Assembly: GCF_000420165.1 (NCBI RefSeq)
Contig: NZ_ATUK01000010.1
Location: forward strand, 372,001-436,000
Reading direction: 5' to 3'
Length of the DNA stretch: 64,000 bases
From: Thioalkalivibrio sp. AKL19
Lineage (GTDB): Bacteria; Pseudomonadota; Gammaproteobacteria; Ectothiorhodospirales; Ectothiorhodospiraceae
Positions 29,747-39,893 of the stretch are shown here, piece after piece. The translations under genes and the position numbers were made by a program. How positions within the stretch are numbered: position 1 is the stretch's first letter; each line of letters starts with the position of its first letter. The notes beneath the pieces are model-generated. The model had not been told where the DNA came from. It worked only from the letters and a program-made list of their open reading frames with translations, and searched no databases.

Positions 29747-30214
29747 TTAGTTGCCCTGGCCCGGCTGCTGTTGCTGCGGCTGCTGCCGCTGCTGCGGCAT
29801 CTGACCCTGCGGGCCATAGCCCTGCGGACCGTAACCCGGGCCGTAGCCGTAACCGGGGCCATAGCCATAACCCGGACCATAGCCGTAACCCGGATGGCCG
29901 TACCCCTGACCATAGCCGCGACCATCGCCGTAACCATGGCCATAGCCGTGGCCGCGGCCACGACCGCTGGCGGAGAAGTCAAAGGCACCGTCGCCCATCA
30001 TGTCGCTCATCATGTCGCCCATGCCGTAGTTACGGCCGGAGCCGTACCCGGGACCACCGAAGAACGGCATGCTCGGGCCATAGCCGTAGCCCGGGCCATA
30101 GGCGCCGGGGCCATACCCGTAGCCGGGGCCGCCCCACTGGGCGGAGGCCATCATTGGGGCGGCCAGGCCACCCAGGGAAACGGCGAGAACTGCTGCTTTG
30201 ACGAACTTGTTCAT
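29747..30214 (-). CDS. Secreted Gly/Tyr-rich repeat protein, sulfur-globule-protein-like
   Basis: A 155-residue protein from ATG 30214 with a perfect AGGAGGT site. The signal peptide [16 protein letters not shown] ends near MMASAQ. The mature part is dominated by GYGPGYG-type repeats, with a central [18 protein letters not shown] patch and a Gln/Pro tail. Composition and size resemble the Gly/Tyr-rich envelope proteins (SgpA-C) of sulfur globules in purple sulfur bacteria; low complexity prevents a firm homology claim. The third secreted low-complexity protein in a row. A strong terminator follows. Confidence 0.7.
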   Translation of the reverse strand: MNKFVKAAVLAVSLGGLAAPMMASAQWGGPGYGYGPGAYGPGYGYGPSMPFFGGPGYGSGRNYGMGDMMSDMMGDGAFDFSASGRGRGHGYGHGYGDGRGYGQGYGHPGYGYGPGYGYGPGYGYGPGYGPQGYGPQGQMPQQRQQPQQQQPGQGN

Positions 30215-30295
30215 GGTGCTACCTCCTGAAGGAGTCATGCCCTCAATTTGGATGCGTCCACGCGGGGAGGGCTTCCCGAATGCACGCCTTACTGG

Positions 30296-30736
30296 TCAGG
30301 GGAACGGAAAACCGCCCATCCCCCAGGGGAAGACCGAACCCGGCCCGCCCATGCCCGGGTACCCGGACTGCCCCGGATACCCGTATGGATAGCCCCCCGG
30401 CATCCCGCCGGGGGTGTGGAACGACGGAGCAGCCGGTGTGCCGTACGGGCCCTGCGGCCCGTAGCCGCGGTACGCCGGAGCGTGCTGCGGCGGACCTGGT
30501 GCGTCCCGCGATTCGCCCCGTCGTGACGGGTCGTAATCGCGGTCCGGAAAACGCCCGCGGGGGCGTTCCGGGGCCGAACGCTGCACCTCCGGCGAGCCGG
30601 AGGCCCAGGGGTTGGGGCGATCCGTCGCTTTCAGGTCGGCGACCGGCAACAGAAACCCCGCGGCCAGCACGACCCCGAGAATCGGGGCACTCATGACCCG
30701 CGTGCGCTTCGATTGACCGGACTGCCTGCCCTGCAT
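30296..30736 (-). CDS. Secreted Pro/Gly/Tyr-rich low-complexity protein
   Basis: A 146-residue protein from ATG 30736 with a GGAGG site. An N-terminal basic stretch and hydrophobic segment (VMSAPILGVVLAAGFLLPVA) form a long signal or anchor. The mature part is Arg/Pro-rich, then Tyr/Gly/Pro-rich (YRGYGPQGPYG, GGYPYGYPGQSGYPG), ending in PWGMGGFPFP. There are no domains. It is flanked by two Gly/Tyr-rich genes with the same signal-plus-repeat layout and is presumably exported with them as a structural or matrix protein. Confidence 0.6.
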   Translation of the reverse strand: MQGRQSGQSKRTRVMSAPILGVVLAAGFLLPVADLKATDRPNPWASGSPEVQRSAPERPRGRFPDRDYDPSRRGESRDAPGPPQHAPAYRGYGPQGPYGTPAAPSFHTPGGMPGGYPYGYPGQSGYPGMGGPGSVFPWGMGGFPFP

Positions 30737-30810
30737 GGCGAACTGCCTCCGTCTGGCTTCCACTACGACGGGCACCCGTGCCCGTCGGCCTGCGATAACG
30801 GATCCTCGGA

Positions 30811-31551
30811 TCAGTTATCGCCACCTTCTCCCATGGATTCACGACGCTCCTGCATCATCTCCATGCGACGCTCGCGCTGGCGTTCCATCTCTTCCTCGTA
30901 CGCCGCACGCCCGGCTTCCATCGCCTTCTCGCGCGCCTCGCGCATGGCCTGCATCTCTTCCATGCGTTCCTGCCGCTCGGCGTGCTGGGCCTTGATACGC
31001 TCGCGCATCTCTTCCGGCATGTCCTCCGGCAGGCTGTCCGGATCGAACTCCGGCATCTGGCCGTAGCCCGGGCGCTGTTGCATGCCCTGGCCCTGCTGCA
31101 TCATCCCCGGCTGCTGCATGCCGTAGCCCGGCTGCATCATCCCCGGATGGCCAAAACCGCCCCGCTGCGGGCCGGGACCGTAGCCCGGGCCGTAACCCGG
31201 ACCGCCGTATCCGGGCCCGTAGCCCTGATAACCACGACCGTACCCCTGGCCGTAGCCGTCACCATGACCACGGCCATAACCCTGGCCATGGCCACGCCCG
31301 GACATGCCGAAGCTGAAGTCACCGGAGCCTTCACGCTGCTGCATCATCCCGCCACCGGGATGGGCACCCATGCCGGAGCCGTACGGGGCATGACCATAGG
31401 GGCCGGGCACAGGACCCTGCTGGCCCATCGCCGGACCCTGGCCGTAGCCCTGCTGTTCATCGGCCTGGGCCACGCCCAGGGCCAGCACGGATGCCACGGC
31501 GGCACTGGCCAGCGTGGTACCGATCATTCGGGTATTGAAACGCTTTTTCAT
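30811..31551 (-). CDS. Secreted Gly/Tyr/Met-rich protein with a charged C-terminal helix
   Basis: A 246-residue protein from ATG 31551 (AGGAGGT site). After a signal peptide (about 1-30, ending VAQADEQ) comes a Gly/Tyr/Gln region of about 140 residues: GPGYG-type repeats, an SGDFSFGMSGRGHGQGYGRG block also found in the smaller paralogue, and Met-Met-Gln repeats. The last 70 residues form a long Glu/Arg/Met-rich helix of the CpxP/Spy-like type (RERIKAQHAERQERMEEMQA). The helix might bind metal or unfolded protein. A small hairpin overlaps the stop codon. It lies directly downstream of the RND gene. Confidence 0.68.
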   Translation of the reverse strand: MKKRFNTRMIGTTLASAAVASVLALGVAQADEQQGYGQGPAMGQQGPVPGPYGHAPYGSGMGAHPGGGMMQQREGSGDFSFGMSGRGHGQGYGRGHGDGYGQGYGRGYQGYGPGYGGPGYGPGYGPGPQRGGFGHPGMMQPGYGMQQPGMMQQGQGMQQRPGYGQMPEFDPDSLPEDMPEEMRERIKAQHAERQERMEEMQAMREAREKAMEAGRAAYEEEMERQRERRMEMMQERRESMGEGGDN

Positions 31552-31582
31552 TACGAACCTCCTCGAGGTCTTGCTTGCATGT

Positions 31583-34500
31583 TCACTTGAGACGAATCCC
31601 GCGCCGGGCGCGGCCCTTGCCGGGTGTACCCGACTTGCCACCCCGCTTGGGGGCACCGCCGCTTTCCTTGCGGCTGGTCTTGCTGCTCGTGGCGGCGGAC
31701 TTGGTGCCGCCGCCGGTCTTTCCTTTGGACGTCGTCGCCGCGCGCTTGTTCGCGGCGGTCCCGCCGGACTTGCCGGCGTCGTTACCCTTGCCGGTCGTGC
31801 TCGCACGACCTTTCGTGGCGGCTCCGGGGCCGGAGGTGCCACTGGCCGTCTTGTTCTTCGAGCCGCTGGCGGCGCCGGTGGACGCCTTCTTCGCGACCTT
31901 CGCGCCGGCGGCCGTATCCGTGGCCCCACCCGCGGAGCGTCGGGATGCGCCGCCCTTTGCGGTCCCCGAACCGGTGGCAGTCCTGGTCAACGCGGACTTG
32001 CCGGCACCGGCCCGGGACGAACCCCTGGCGGTGGAGCGGGCCTTTTTCGGCGCGGCGGAGGTGACCTTCGCATCCGAGTCGGCGGTGGAATTCGCGCGCT
32101 CGCCATCCGGGGCCCCGGCGCTTTCTGCATCCGAGGCTGCGCTCGCCTCCCGGGAGCGATCCTCCGGCTCGGGGCCCCGCGCTACTGGATGCGGGCCCGT
32201 GGCGTCGGCCGACGACCGCGCCTGCGACGTGCTCGCGGAGGCCCCGGAGTCGGAACTCGAAGGGCCACCGCCTGCCGGCCCACCGCCCGCTGGCCCGGCC
32301 GATCCGCCGGTGGGGCCACTCGGGCCGCCACTGGGTGGCGGCGCACCGCCACCGCCGTTGCCACGGCGCTCAAGGAAGGAACGGATCAGGCGCCACAGGG
32401 CCAGGCCGAGATCGCGCAGGCCTTCGAGAAAGGCCAGGCCCAGGCACTTGAGATAGAGCCCAGCGTACTGCACGGCCTGGGTCACGGGCCCGCCTTCGCG
32501 CGGGCCGAACAGGTCATTGTCCGCGCCGGCTCCGCCTTGCGCTGCGGAAGAGGCCATGCTGGCGGTCCCGCCATGGCCGTTGCCATTGCCGGTCGCGCAG
32601 GCCGCGCTGACCTCGCCGTTCTCGTTCAGGCTGGTCGGGCAGAAGGCGCGGCGTCCGGAGATGCAGCCCAGCGGGATCACCAGCAGGGTCAGCAACGTGG
32701 CCACCACCGTGCCGAACATCAGCGAGATCGCCATGCCCTGGAAGATCGGGTCGAAGAGGATCACGCTGGAGCCGGCCAGCAGGGCCAGCGCCGTGATGAT
32801 GATCGGACGGGTGCGCGCCTGGCAGGCCAGGATCATCGCGTCGCGCACGTCGTGGCCCTCGTCCACGGCCTGGCGACCGAAGTCCACCAGCAGGATCGAA
32901 TTTCGGACAATGATCCCCGCGAGTGCTATGAAACCGATCATCGAGGTCGCGGTGAACTCGGCGTTCATCAGCCAGTGGCCGGGGATGATCCCAATCAGGG
33001 TCAGCGGGATCGGGGCCATGATGATGCCCGGCAGCACGAAGTTGCCGAACTCCCAGACCACCAGCATGTAGATCAGGATCAGCGCGATGGCGAAGGCGAT
33101 CCCCATGTCGCGGAAGGTTTCGTAGGTCACCGTCCACTCGCCGGCCCACTCGAACGCGGTAGAACCGTCGTTGGGCGGCGGCCCGAGCCAGTGCGGCTGC
33201 ACCTGGCTGCCGTCCGGCAGGCGGTAGTCCTCCAGCTGTTCCTGGACCTCCAGCATCCCGTAGACCGGCGCGGCCAGACGGCCGACCACCTCACCGGTCA
33301 CGTACTCCACCGGACGCAGGTTCTTGTGGTAGATCGGCTCGTCCTGCGGACGCTGGACGAACTCGCCCAGTTCGGCCAGCGGGATCGATCCGCCCTGGCG
33401 GGTGAACACCGGCAGCATCTCCAGTTGCCGGATGTCGTTGCGCGTGGCCATCGGCAGGCGCATCTCGATCAGGTGCGGCTCCACCAGCGACTGCGCCTTC
33501 ACGTCGCCCAGGATCTGCCCGCGAATCGCGGTCTCCAGGGTGCGGTTGATGGTCTCCACAGTCACGCCACGGCGCAGCGCCTTGTCGCGGTCGACATCAA
33601 AGTGCCAGACCTCGTGCGGCGCCTGCAGGAAGCTGTCCACGTCCGCGACGTGCTCGGCATTGGCGAACATACCCTCGAGATCCCGGGCCACCGCGCGGCG
33701 GGAGGCGGCATCGGGGCCGTACACCTCGGCCACGATCGACTGCAACACCGGCGGGCCCGGCGGCATCTCGACCACCTGGATGCGCGCGCCGGCGGCCTCG
33801 GCCAGCGGGGTCAGGCGTTCGCGCGCCTCGGTCGCGATCTCGTGCGAGGTGCGGCTGCGGTCGCCCTTGTCCACCAGCTGCACCTGGATATCCCCCTGCC
33901 AGGGTTCGTCGCGCAGGTAGTAGTGGCGCACCAGGCCGTTGAAGTTGAACGGCGACGCGGTCCCGACGTAGGACTGCAGAGCCACCACCTCGTCCATCTC
34001 GCGCAGCGCGCTGGCCATGTCGTGGCTCAGCGTCGCGGTCTCGGTCAGGGCCGTGCCCTCGGGGAAGTTCACCATCACCTGGAACTCGGGCTTGTTATCC
34101 AGGGGCAGCATCTTCACGCGGACGTCCGTGGTCATGAACAGGCTGACCATCAGGAAGAAGATCACGATGACGGCGATCAAAAAGGCGTAGCCGCGCACCC
34201 GGTTGTCGGCCAGCCCCGGGATTACCGTGCGGTAGAACCGCCCCAGCTTTTCCGCCTGGCGATGTTCCTTGTCGGTGGCCTTTTCCAGATACGCCATGCT
34301 CGGGCGCAGACGCTGGGTCAGCCACGGGGTAAACACGAAGGCCGCCACCAGCGAGAACAGCATGGCGACCGAGCCCAGCACCGGGATCGGCTGCATGTAC
34401 GGCCCCATCATCCCGGAGACGAAGCCCATGGGCAGCAGCGCGGCGATGACCGTGAAGGTCGCCAGGATGGTCGGGTTGCCGACCTCGCGGACGGCATCCA

Positions 34501-35872
34501 CCGTGGTCTCGGTATCGATGCCGCGCTTCATGAGCCAGCGTCGGTAGATGTTCTCCACCACCACGATGGCGTCATCCACCAGGATGCCGATGGAGAAGAT
34601 CAGCGCGAACAGGCTGACGCGATCGATGGTGTACCCCAGCAGCCACGCGCTGAACACGGTGAACAGGATCACCACCGGGATCACGATCAGCACCACGACC
34701 GCGGCGCGAATACCCAGGAACAGGCCCACCAGGATGGTCACCGCAAAGGTGGCGATGAACAGCTTGAAGAGCAGCTCGTTGACCTTCTCGTTGGCGGTCT
34801 TGCCATAGTCGCGCGAGACCGCCACCTCGACGTTGTCCGGGATCACGCTGCCCTTCAGGTGCTCCAGGCGCTCGAGGACATTGTTGGCCACCGTCACCCC
34901 GTTGCTGCCGGGCTTCTTGGCGATCGCCAGGGTCACCGCCGCCGCGCCCTCCGGCGCCGCATCCGGCTCGACGGCCGCCGGGCCGGAATAGTGGCGGACG
35001 AACTGCTCGACCTCGCCCGGGCCATAGGTCACCTCGGCCACGTCGCGCAGGTAGACCGGCTGGCCGTCGCTGACCGCGACCAGCAACTGCTCCAGATCCG
35101 CCGCCCCGGTAAAGAAACGGCCGGTATACACCGCGGTACTCAGGCCATCGCTCTCGATGCGCCCGGCGGAGCCCTCGACATTCGCCGACTGCACGGCCCG
35201 GGCGATCTGGTCCAGGCTGACGTCGTACCCCGCAAGGCGCTCCGGCAGTACATCAATGCGCAGGCGCTCCTCGCGCCCACTGACCACGAAGCTCTGGCTG
35301 GTGTCGGGCACCTCGTTCAGCTGCTGCTGCGCATCCAGCGCGATCTGGCGCAGCAGGGCATCATCCACCTCGTGCGACCAGAAGGTCAGGTTGACCACCG
35401 GCACATCATCCGCGCCCTTGGCCTTGACCATGGGCTCGCTGACACCGGGCGGCATCAGGTCACGGTTGGCGAACAGCTTGTCATGCACCTTGACGATCGA
35501 GGATTCCATCTCCTCGCCAACGTCGAACTGCACGGTCACCATCGCCTCGCCGCGATGCGATACGGAGTAGACATTGTCGACCCCGGACAACTCGCTCATC
35601 AGCCGCTCCAGCGGCCGCGCCGCCAGGCTTGCCACCTGCTCGGAGGGCACGCCGGGGTAGGACACCATGATGTCCACCATCGGCACGGAGATCTGCGGGT
35701 CCTCCTGGCGCGGCGTCACCATCAGGCCGAGGATGCCGATCGCGATACTGGCAATCAGCAGCAGCGACGACAGCGGCGAATGGATAAAGGCCGCCGCCAT
35801 GCGCCCGGCAATGCCGGGGTCGCCGTGCTTCTCCCGGAAACCGCTACCGGATTGTTTGTCGTCTTCGGCCAT
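31583..35872 (-). CDS. RND-family efflux pump with a histone-H1-like C-terminal extension
   Basis: A 1429-residue protein. Residues 1 to about 1070 are a full RND transporter: TM1 near 30-52, the first porter domain, central helices with SIGILVDDAIVVVENIYRR (the conserved proton-relay Asp pair), a second porter domain and the last helices with GIIVRNSILLVDF. The group is acriflavin/HAE1-like. Beyond it are a Cys-containing segment (about 1071-1125), a long amphipathic helix (about 1127-1166) and about 260 residues of Ser/Gly/Ala turning into a Lys/Arg/Ala-rich histone-H1/AlgP-like tail. RND pumps normally end near 1050. It is co-directional with a membrane-fusion gene; no outer-membrane channel gene is present. 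Confidence 0.9.
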   Translation of the reverse strand: MAEDDKQSGSGFREKHGDPGIAGRMAAAFIHSPLSSLLLIASIAIGILGLMVTPRQEDPQISVPMVDIMVSYPGVPSEQVASLAARPLERLMSELSGVDNVYSVSHRGEAMVTVQFDVGEEMESSIVKVHDKLFANRDLMPPGVSEPMVKAKGADDVPVVNLTFWSHEVDDALLRQIALDAQQQLNEVPDTSQSFVVSGREERLRIDVLPERLAGYDVSLDQIARAVQSANVEGSAGRIESDGLSTAVYTGRFFTGAADLEQLLVAVSDGQPVYLRDVAEVTYGPGEVEQFVRHYSGPAAVEPDAAPEGAAAVTLAIAKKPGSNGVTVANNVLERLEHLKGSVIPDNVEVAVSRDYGKTANEKVNELLFKLFIATFAVTILVGLFLGIRAAVVVLIVIPVVILFTVFSAWLLGYTIDRVSLFALIFSIGILVDDAIVVVENIYRRWLMKRGIDTETTVDAVREVGNPTILATFTVIAALLPMGFVSGMMGPYMQPIPVLGSVAMLFSLVAAFVFTPWLTQRLRPSMAYLEKATDKEHRQAEKLGRFYRTVIPGLADNRVRGYAFLIAVIVIFFLMVSLFMTTDVRVKMLPLDNKPEFQVMVNFPEGTALTETATLSHDMASALREMDEVVALQSYVGTASPFNFNGLVRHYYLRDEPWQGDIQVQLVDKGDRSRTSHEIATEARERLTPLAEAAGARIQVVEMPPGPPVLQSIVAEVYGPDAASRRAVARDLEGMFANAEHVADVDSFLQAPHEVWHFDVDRDKALRRGVTVETINRTLETAIRGQILGDVKAQSLVEPHLIEMRLPMATRNDIRQLEMLPVFTRQGGSIPLAELGEFVQRPQDEPIYHKNLRPVEYVTGEVVGRLAAPVYGMLEVQEQLEDYRLPDGSQVQPHWLGPPPNDGSTAFEWAGEWTVTYETFRDMGIAFAIALILIYMLVVWEFGNFVLPGIIMAPIPLTLIGIIPGHWLMNAEFTATSMIGFIALAGIIVRNSILLVDFGRQAVDEGHDVRDAMILACQARTRPIIITALALLAGSSVILFDPIFQGMAISLMFGTVVATLLTLLVIPLGCISGRRAFCPTSLNENGEVSAACATGNGNGHGGTASMASSAAQGGAGADNDLFGPREGGPVTQAVQYAGLYLKCLGLAFLEGLRDLGLALWRLIRSFLERRGNGGGGAPPPSGGPSGPTGGSAGPAGGGPAGGGPSSSDSGASASTSQARSSADATGPHPVARGPEPEDRSREASAASDAESAGAPDGERANSTADSDAKVTSAAPKKARSTARGSSRAGAGKSALTRTATGSGTAKGGASRRSAGGATDTAAGAKVAKKASTGAASGSKNKTASGTSGPGAATKGRASTTGKGNDAGKSGGTAANKRAATTSKGKTGGGTKSAATSSKTSRKESGGAPKRGGKSGTPGKGRARRGIRLK

Positions 35873-36001
35873 CGAGCTTGAACGGTCCTGTTGTCAGTCT
35901 GGCGTCCCGGGCACCGGGTTGGTCGGCGCCCTGCGACCGGTGCGCCTGCCAGGGGCGGCAACCGGTGCGGTGAAGCCCGGCGTTCGGCCGGGCATGAATC
36001 C

Positions 36002-37210
36002 CTACATTCGGCTCCACGGATCGGCGTCACCGTCCCGGCGACCCGTCCCTGCATCCGGCGAGCGGCCCCCGATCGGCTGACCGGAGCGTACCCCCGCCCC
36101 CGGCCGGGCCAGGATCTGCATGCCCGGCTCCAGGCCGGAGGTCACCACCACCTGGTCGCCGCGCGAACCGCCCAGGCGCACCATGCGCACCCGCACGTGC
36201 CCCTCCCCGTCCAGCACGGCGACCCGTGGCAGGGCGCCCCCCGGGATCAGGGCCGAACGCGGTACCACAACCCGGTTACTGGAGGACTCGGCCTGCGGCA
36301 GATACACCGCGGCATGCATGCCCGGTCCACCGCGCACGCCCTGGGGCAGGTCGAACTTGACGGTCACGGTATGGCGCTGCGGATCGGCCAGGGGGAAGAT
36401 CCGGGCGACCCGTGCCTCCACCTCGTCACCGGTATCCAGGCGCACCTGCACGTAGTCGTCTTCCTGCATCCCACTCACCAGCCGCACCGGCACCTGGGCC
36501 TCGACACGCAGGAATTCGACATGCCCGAAGCTCACCAGCGGCTGCCCTGGCTGGACGGTGTCACCCTGTTCCACGTGCTTGTGCATCACCAGGCCATCGA
36601 AGGGCGCCTCGGAGCGGGTGTCGCGAATCGCCGCATCCAGCTCCGCCACCCGGGCCCGGGCCTGTTCCCAGCGCGCCTGCGCCTGGTCCACGCCGATGTA
36701 ACGGGAATAGAGATCGGTCCGGCGGTCCAGCGCGGGATCGCCCATGCCCATGAACTGGCCCATTGGCTGGGTAAACATCTGGTCGAACATCGACGGCACA
36801 CCCATGCCGGGCATCTGGCCGATGTTGCGCGACTGCGGCGAGATCATCTCGCGGCCGTACTGCATCTGCGCCTCGCGGATCGCCGCCTCGGCGGTGCGCA
36901 TCTCGGCCTCGGCCGCCTGGCGCTGGGCACGCAGCCGGTCGTCACTGATGGCCACCAGCACCGCGCCCTGCTCGAAGCGGTCGCCCTCGGCACCGGCCAC
37001 GTCCACCACGCGCCCGGACGACTGCGCGGTCAGAGTGACCTCGCGATAAGGAACCACGGTGCCGCTGACGGTCTGCGTGGCCGCGCGGTCCGGCTCCACC
37101 GTGATAACGGGGCCGGCGGCATGAGCCACCGGCGCGGCGAGCAGCGGCAGGGCCAGCGCGGCGCCGAGAAGGGTTCCAGCCATGAGGCTTCGGGAAACTC
37201 GAGCAAGCAT
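36002..37210 (-). CDS. RND efflux periplasmic adaptor (membrane-fusion protein)
   Basis: A 402-residue HlyD/AcrA-type adaptor. ATG 37210 is preceded by AGGTAGGA. The signal sequence ends near VAHAAGP. The barrel-sandwich (lipoyl-like) halves are SGTVVPYREVTLTAQSSGRV and SEAPFDGLVMHKHVEQGDTV. They bracket a helical hairpin (about 90-205) with an unusual Met/Pro-rich insert (GMGVPSMFDQMFTQPMGQFMGMG). Beta-barrel and membrane-proximal domains follow. It links the inner-membrane pump to an outer-membrane channel. First gene after the sigma54 promoter at 37424-37440. Confidence 0.9.
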   Translation of the reverse strand: MLARVSRSLMAGTLLGAALALPLLAAPVAHAAGPVITVEPDRAATQTVSGTVVPYREVTLTAQSSGRVVDVAGAEGDRFEQGAVLVAISDDRLRAQRQAAEAEMRTAEAAIREAQMQYGREMISPQSRNIGQMPGMGVPSMFDQMFTQPMGQFMGMGDPALDRRTDLYSRYIGVDQAQARWEQARARVAELDAAIRDTRSEAPFDGLVMHKHVEQGDTVQPGQPLVSFGHVEFLRVEAQVPVRLVSGMQEDDYVQVRLDTGDEVEARVARIFPLADPQRHTVTVKFDLPQGVRGGPGMHAAVYLPQAESSSNRVVVPRSALIPGGALPRVAVLDGEGHVRVRMVRLGGSRGDQVVVTSGLEPGMQILARPGAGVRSGQPIGGRSPDAGTGRRDGDADPWSRM

Positions 37211-37423
37211 GATCGTCCTACCTCGCGCCGAATGTCGCGATGAGAGAAGGCGCTCGCACCCGGCGCACCTGCGCACACGGGACCGAGGGCAGGGAATGGA
37301 CCGCAGTCGCCCGGACGCCGGGGAAATTGGCGACGAGGCCGATCCGGCGACCAGGGTCAGCCGGCTGAAAACCGCGGTGGGTATCCATTACCCAATATGT
37401 AGATGAACTCATGCCCGACTACA

Positions 37424-37440
37424 AGCAACGTATATGCCAG
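37424..37440 (-). promoter_or_regulatory. Consensus sigma54 (-24/-12) promoter for the efflux/Gly-Tyr-rich block
   Basis: The minus strand reads CTGGCATATACGTTGCT, matching TGGCA-N6-TTGCW exactly, with the GG and GC dinucleotides at the required spacing. It lies about 215 bases upstream of the membrane-fusion start in an AT-rich stretch. The divergent gene at 37640 encodes a sigma54 activator, and three candidate activator sites lie 60-170 bases upstream of this promoter. Confidence 0.8.
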
Positions 37441-37501
37441 TATTGTGACATTCTTATAAAACAATCACTTAATACTTATTTACCGATATACCCTTCATGC
37501 C

Positions 37502-37595
37502 TGTTGCAACACCCCCATTTCGCGCTATAACCGAGGCAGGGAAAGGCGAAGCGGGGCATGTCCGGGTGTTGCAGACCGTTTTGGGTGTTGCAACG
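37502..37595. promoter_or_regulatory. Three TGTTGCA(AC) sites, candidate enhancer for the sigma54 activator
   Basis: TGTTGCAACA at 37502-37511 is a perfect 10-bp palindrome followed by CCC. TGTTGCAGAC (37567-37576) and TGTTGCAACG (37586-37595) are each preceded by GGG, so the site recurs as GGGTGTTGCAAC in both orientations. Fis-type helix-turn-helix regions of sigma54 activators bind such palindromes. Position relative to 37424-37440 is typical for an upstream activating sequence, and the sites also overlap the activator's own promoter region, allowing autoregulation. The rest of the 37211-37639 gap shows no gene. Confidence 0.65.
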
Positions 37596-37639
37596 TCCGG
37601 GCGTTTCCGCCAGCCCCAAAACAAGGACAAGGAGGCGGG

Positions 37640-39040
<1,401 letters not shown>

Positions 39041-39066
39041 ATCCCGGAAGAAACCAGGCTCCACAC

Positions 39067-39103
39067 AAAAAAGGCCCCGGAGGCATCGCCTCCGGGGCCT
39101 TTT
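39067..39103. terminator. Bidirectional rho-independent terminator
   Basis: Stem GGCCCCGGAGG / CCTCCGGGGCC with loop CATCG (39073-39099) is flanked by six A on the left and four T on the right. It can end both the sigma54-activator transcript and the convergent TPR-protein transcript. Confidence 0.9.
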
Positions 39104-39129
39104 ACGTTCACTCCGGCCTGTGATCCGTC

Positions 39130-39801
39130 TTAGCGGTACTGCCGCAGGTGACGTGCCCCGTCCCGATGGTTGCGGTCATACACGGGCGCCAGGCGCTCCA
39201 CCATCACGCGGCGCTCGCCCGCCGGCAGCAAGTCCAGCGCGCTGTCCCAGGCCCGCATCGCGCCCCGGACATCGCCCGCGGCATGCAGGGCATTGCCCAG
39301 TTCGCCGTAGAGATCGGCGCGCTGCGACGAGTTCGCCGGGATGCTCTCCAGCGCGGTACGCAGGATCACGGCCGCGGCTTCGGGCCCTTCGTTCCAGTAG
39401 GCGGCGCGTCCAGCCTCCAGCGCCTCCTGCACTTGGCGGGCGACCTGTTCCTCGCTCACCGGCTCGCCGGAGGCCGTCGTACGCGGCTGTTCCCGCGGAT
39501 CCGGGATCGGCCGATGCATGTCGTCGCCTTCGTCGCGTTCGTAGGCCTCACCGGTCATGGGATCCATGTCGCCCTCCGACAGGCGGCCCTCGCGCGGCGG
39601 GCTCACGCCAGTGCGCGCCTCGGCTTCCGCCGGATCATCCTCCGCCACGGCCACCGCCTCGACGTCTTCATCCTCCGGCACTGCTTCCACGCTGGGGGCC
39701 AGCACGTCGCGGGCCGACCAGGCGATCAGCCACAGCACGATCACGATCAGGATCCACCAGCGATTAAGGAAACTTCTCTGCTTCTTGTCTGCCTGTTCCA
39801 T
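39130..39801 (-). CDS. Membrane-anchored TPR-like protein
   Basis: A 223-residue protein. A short basic N-terminus precedes one transmembrane helix (WWILIVIVLWLIAWSA, about 15-31). A very acidic disordered linker (about 35-110) follows. The C-terminal helical region (about 115-210) has tetratricopeptide character (ALEAGRAAYWNEGPEAAAVI, ADLYGELGNALHAAGDVRGA, MRAWDSALDLLP). Probably an inner-membrane scaffold with its TPRs in the periplasm or cytoplasm. 92 bases separate it from the methyltransferase gene upstream; no clear functional link. Family not recognised. Confidence 0.65.
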   Translation of the reverse strand: MEQADKKQRSFLNRWWILIVIVLWLIAWSARDVLAPSVEAVPEDEDVEAVAVAEDDPAEAEARTGVSPPREGRLSEGDMDPMTGEAYERDEGDDMHRPIPDPREQPRTTASGEPVSEEQVARQVQEALEAGRAAYWNEGPEAAAVILRTALESIPANSSQRADLYGELGNALHAAGDVRGAMRAWDSALDLLPAGERRVMVERLAPVYDRNHRDGARHLRQYR

Positions 39802-39893
39802 GCCTCACCTTTTCCGGTTGTCCCTGTCCGATTCTATCCTGCACAGGTTCGACGTCCAGGGAAACGGGTACGCCGCGGACAACAAAACCACGT

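Noticed and set aside
29747-31551. Tandem DNA repeats as a non-coding array
   Set aside because: The repeats lie in frames with perfect ribosome sites and signal peptides; repetition reflects GPGYG-type protein repeats.
31514-35881. A 1455-codon open frame on the plus strand opposite the RND gene
   Set aside because: It is the antisense shadow of a high-GC gene. Its translation is a His/Gln/Arg-rich string without motifs, while the minus strand gives a full RND transporter.
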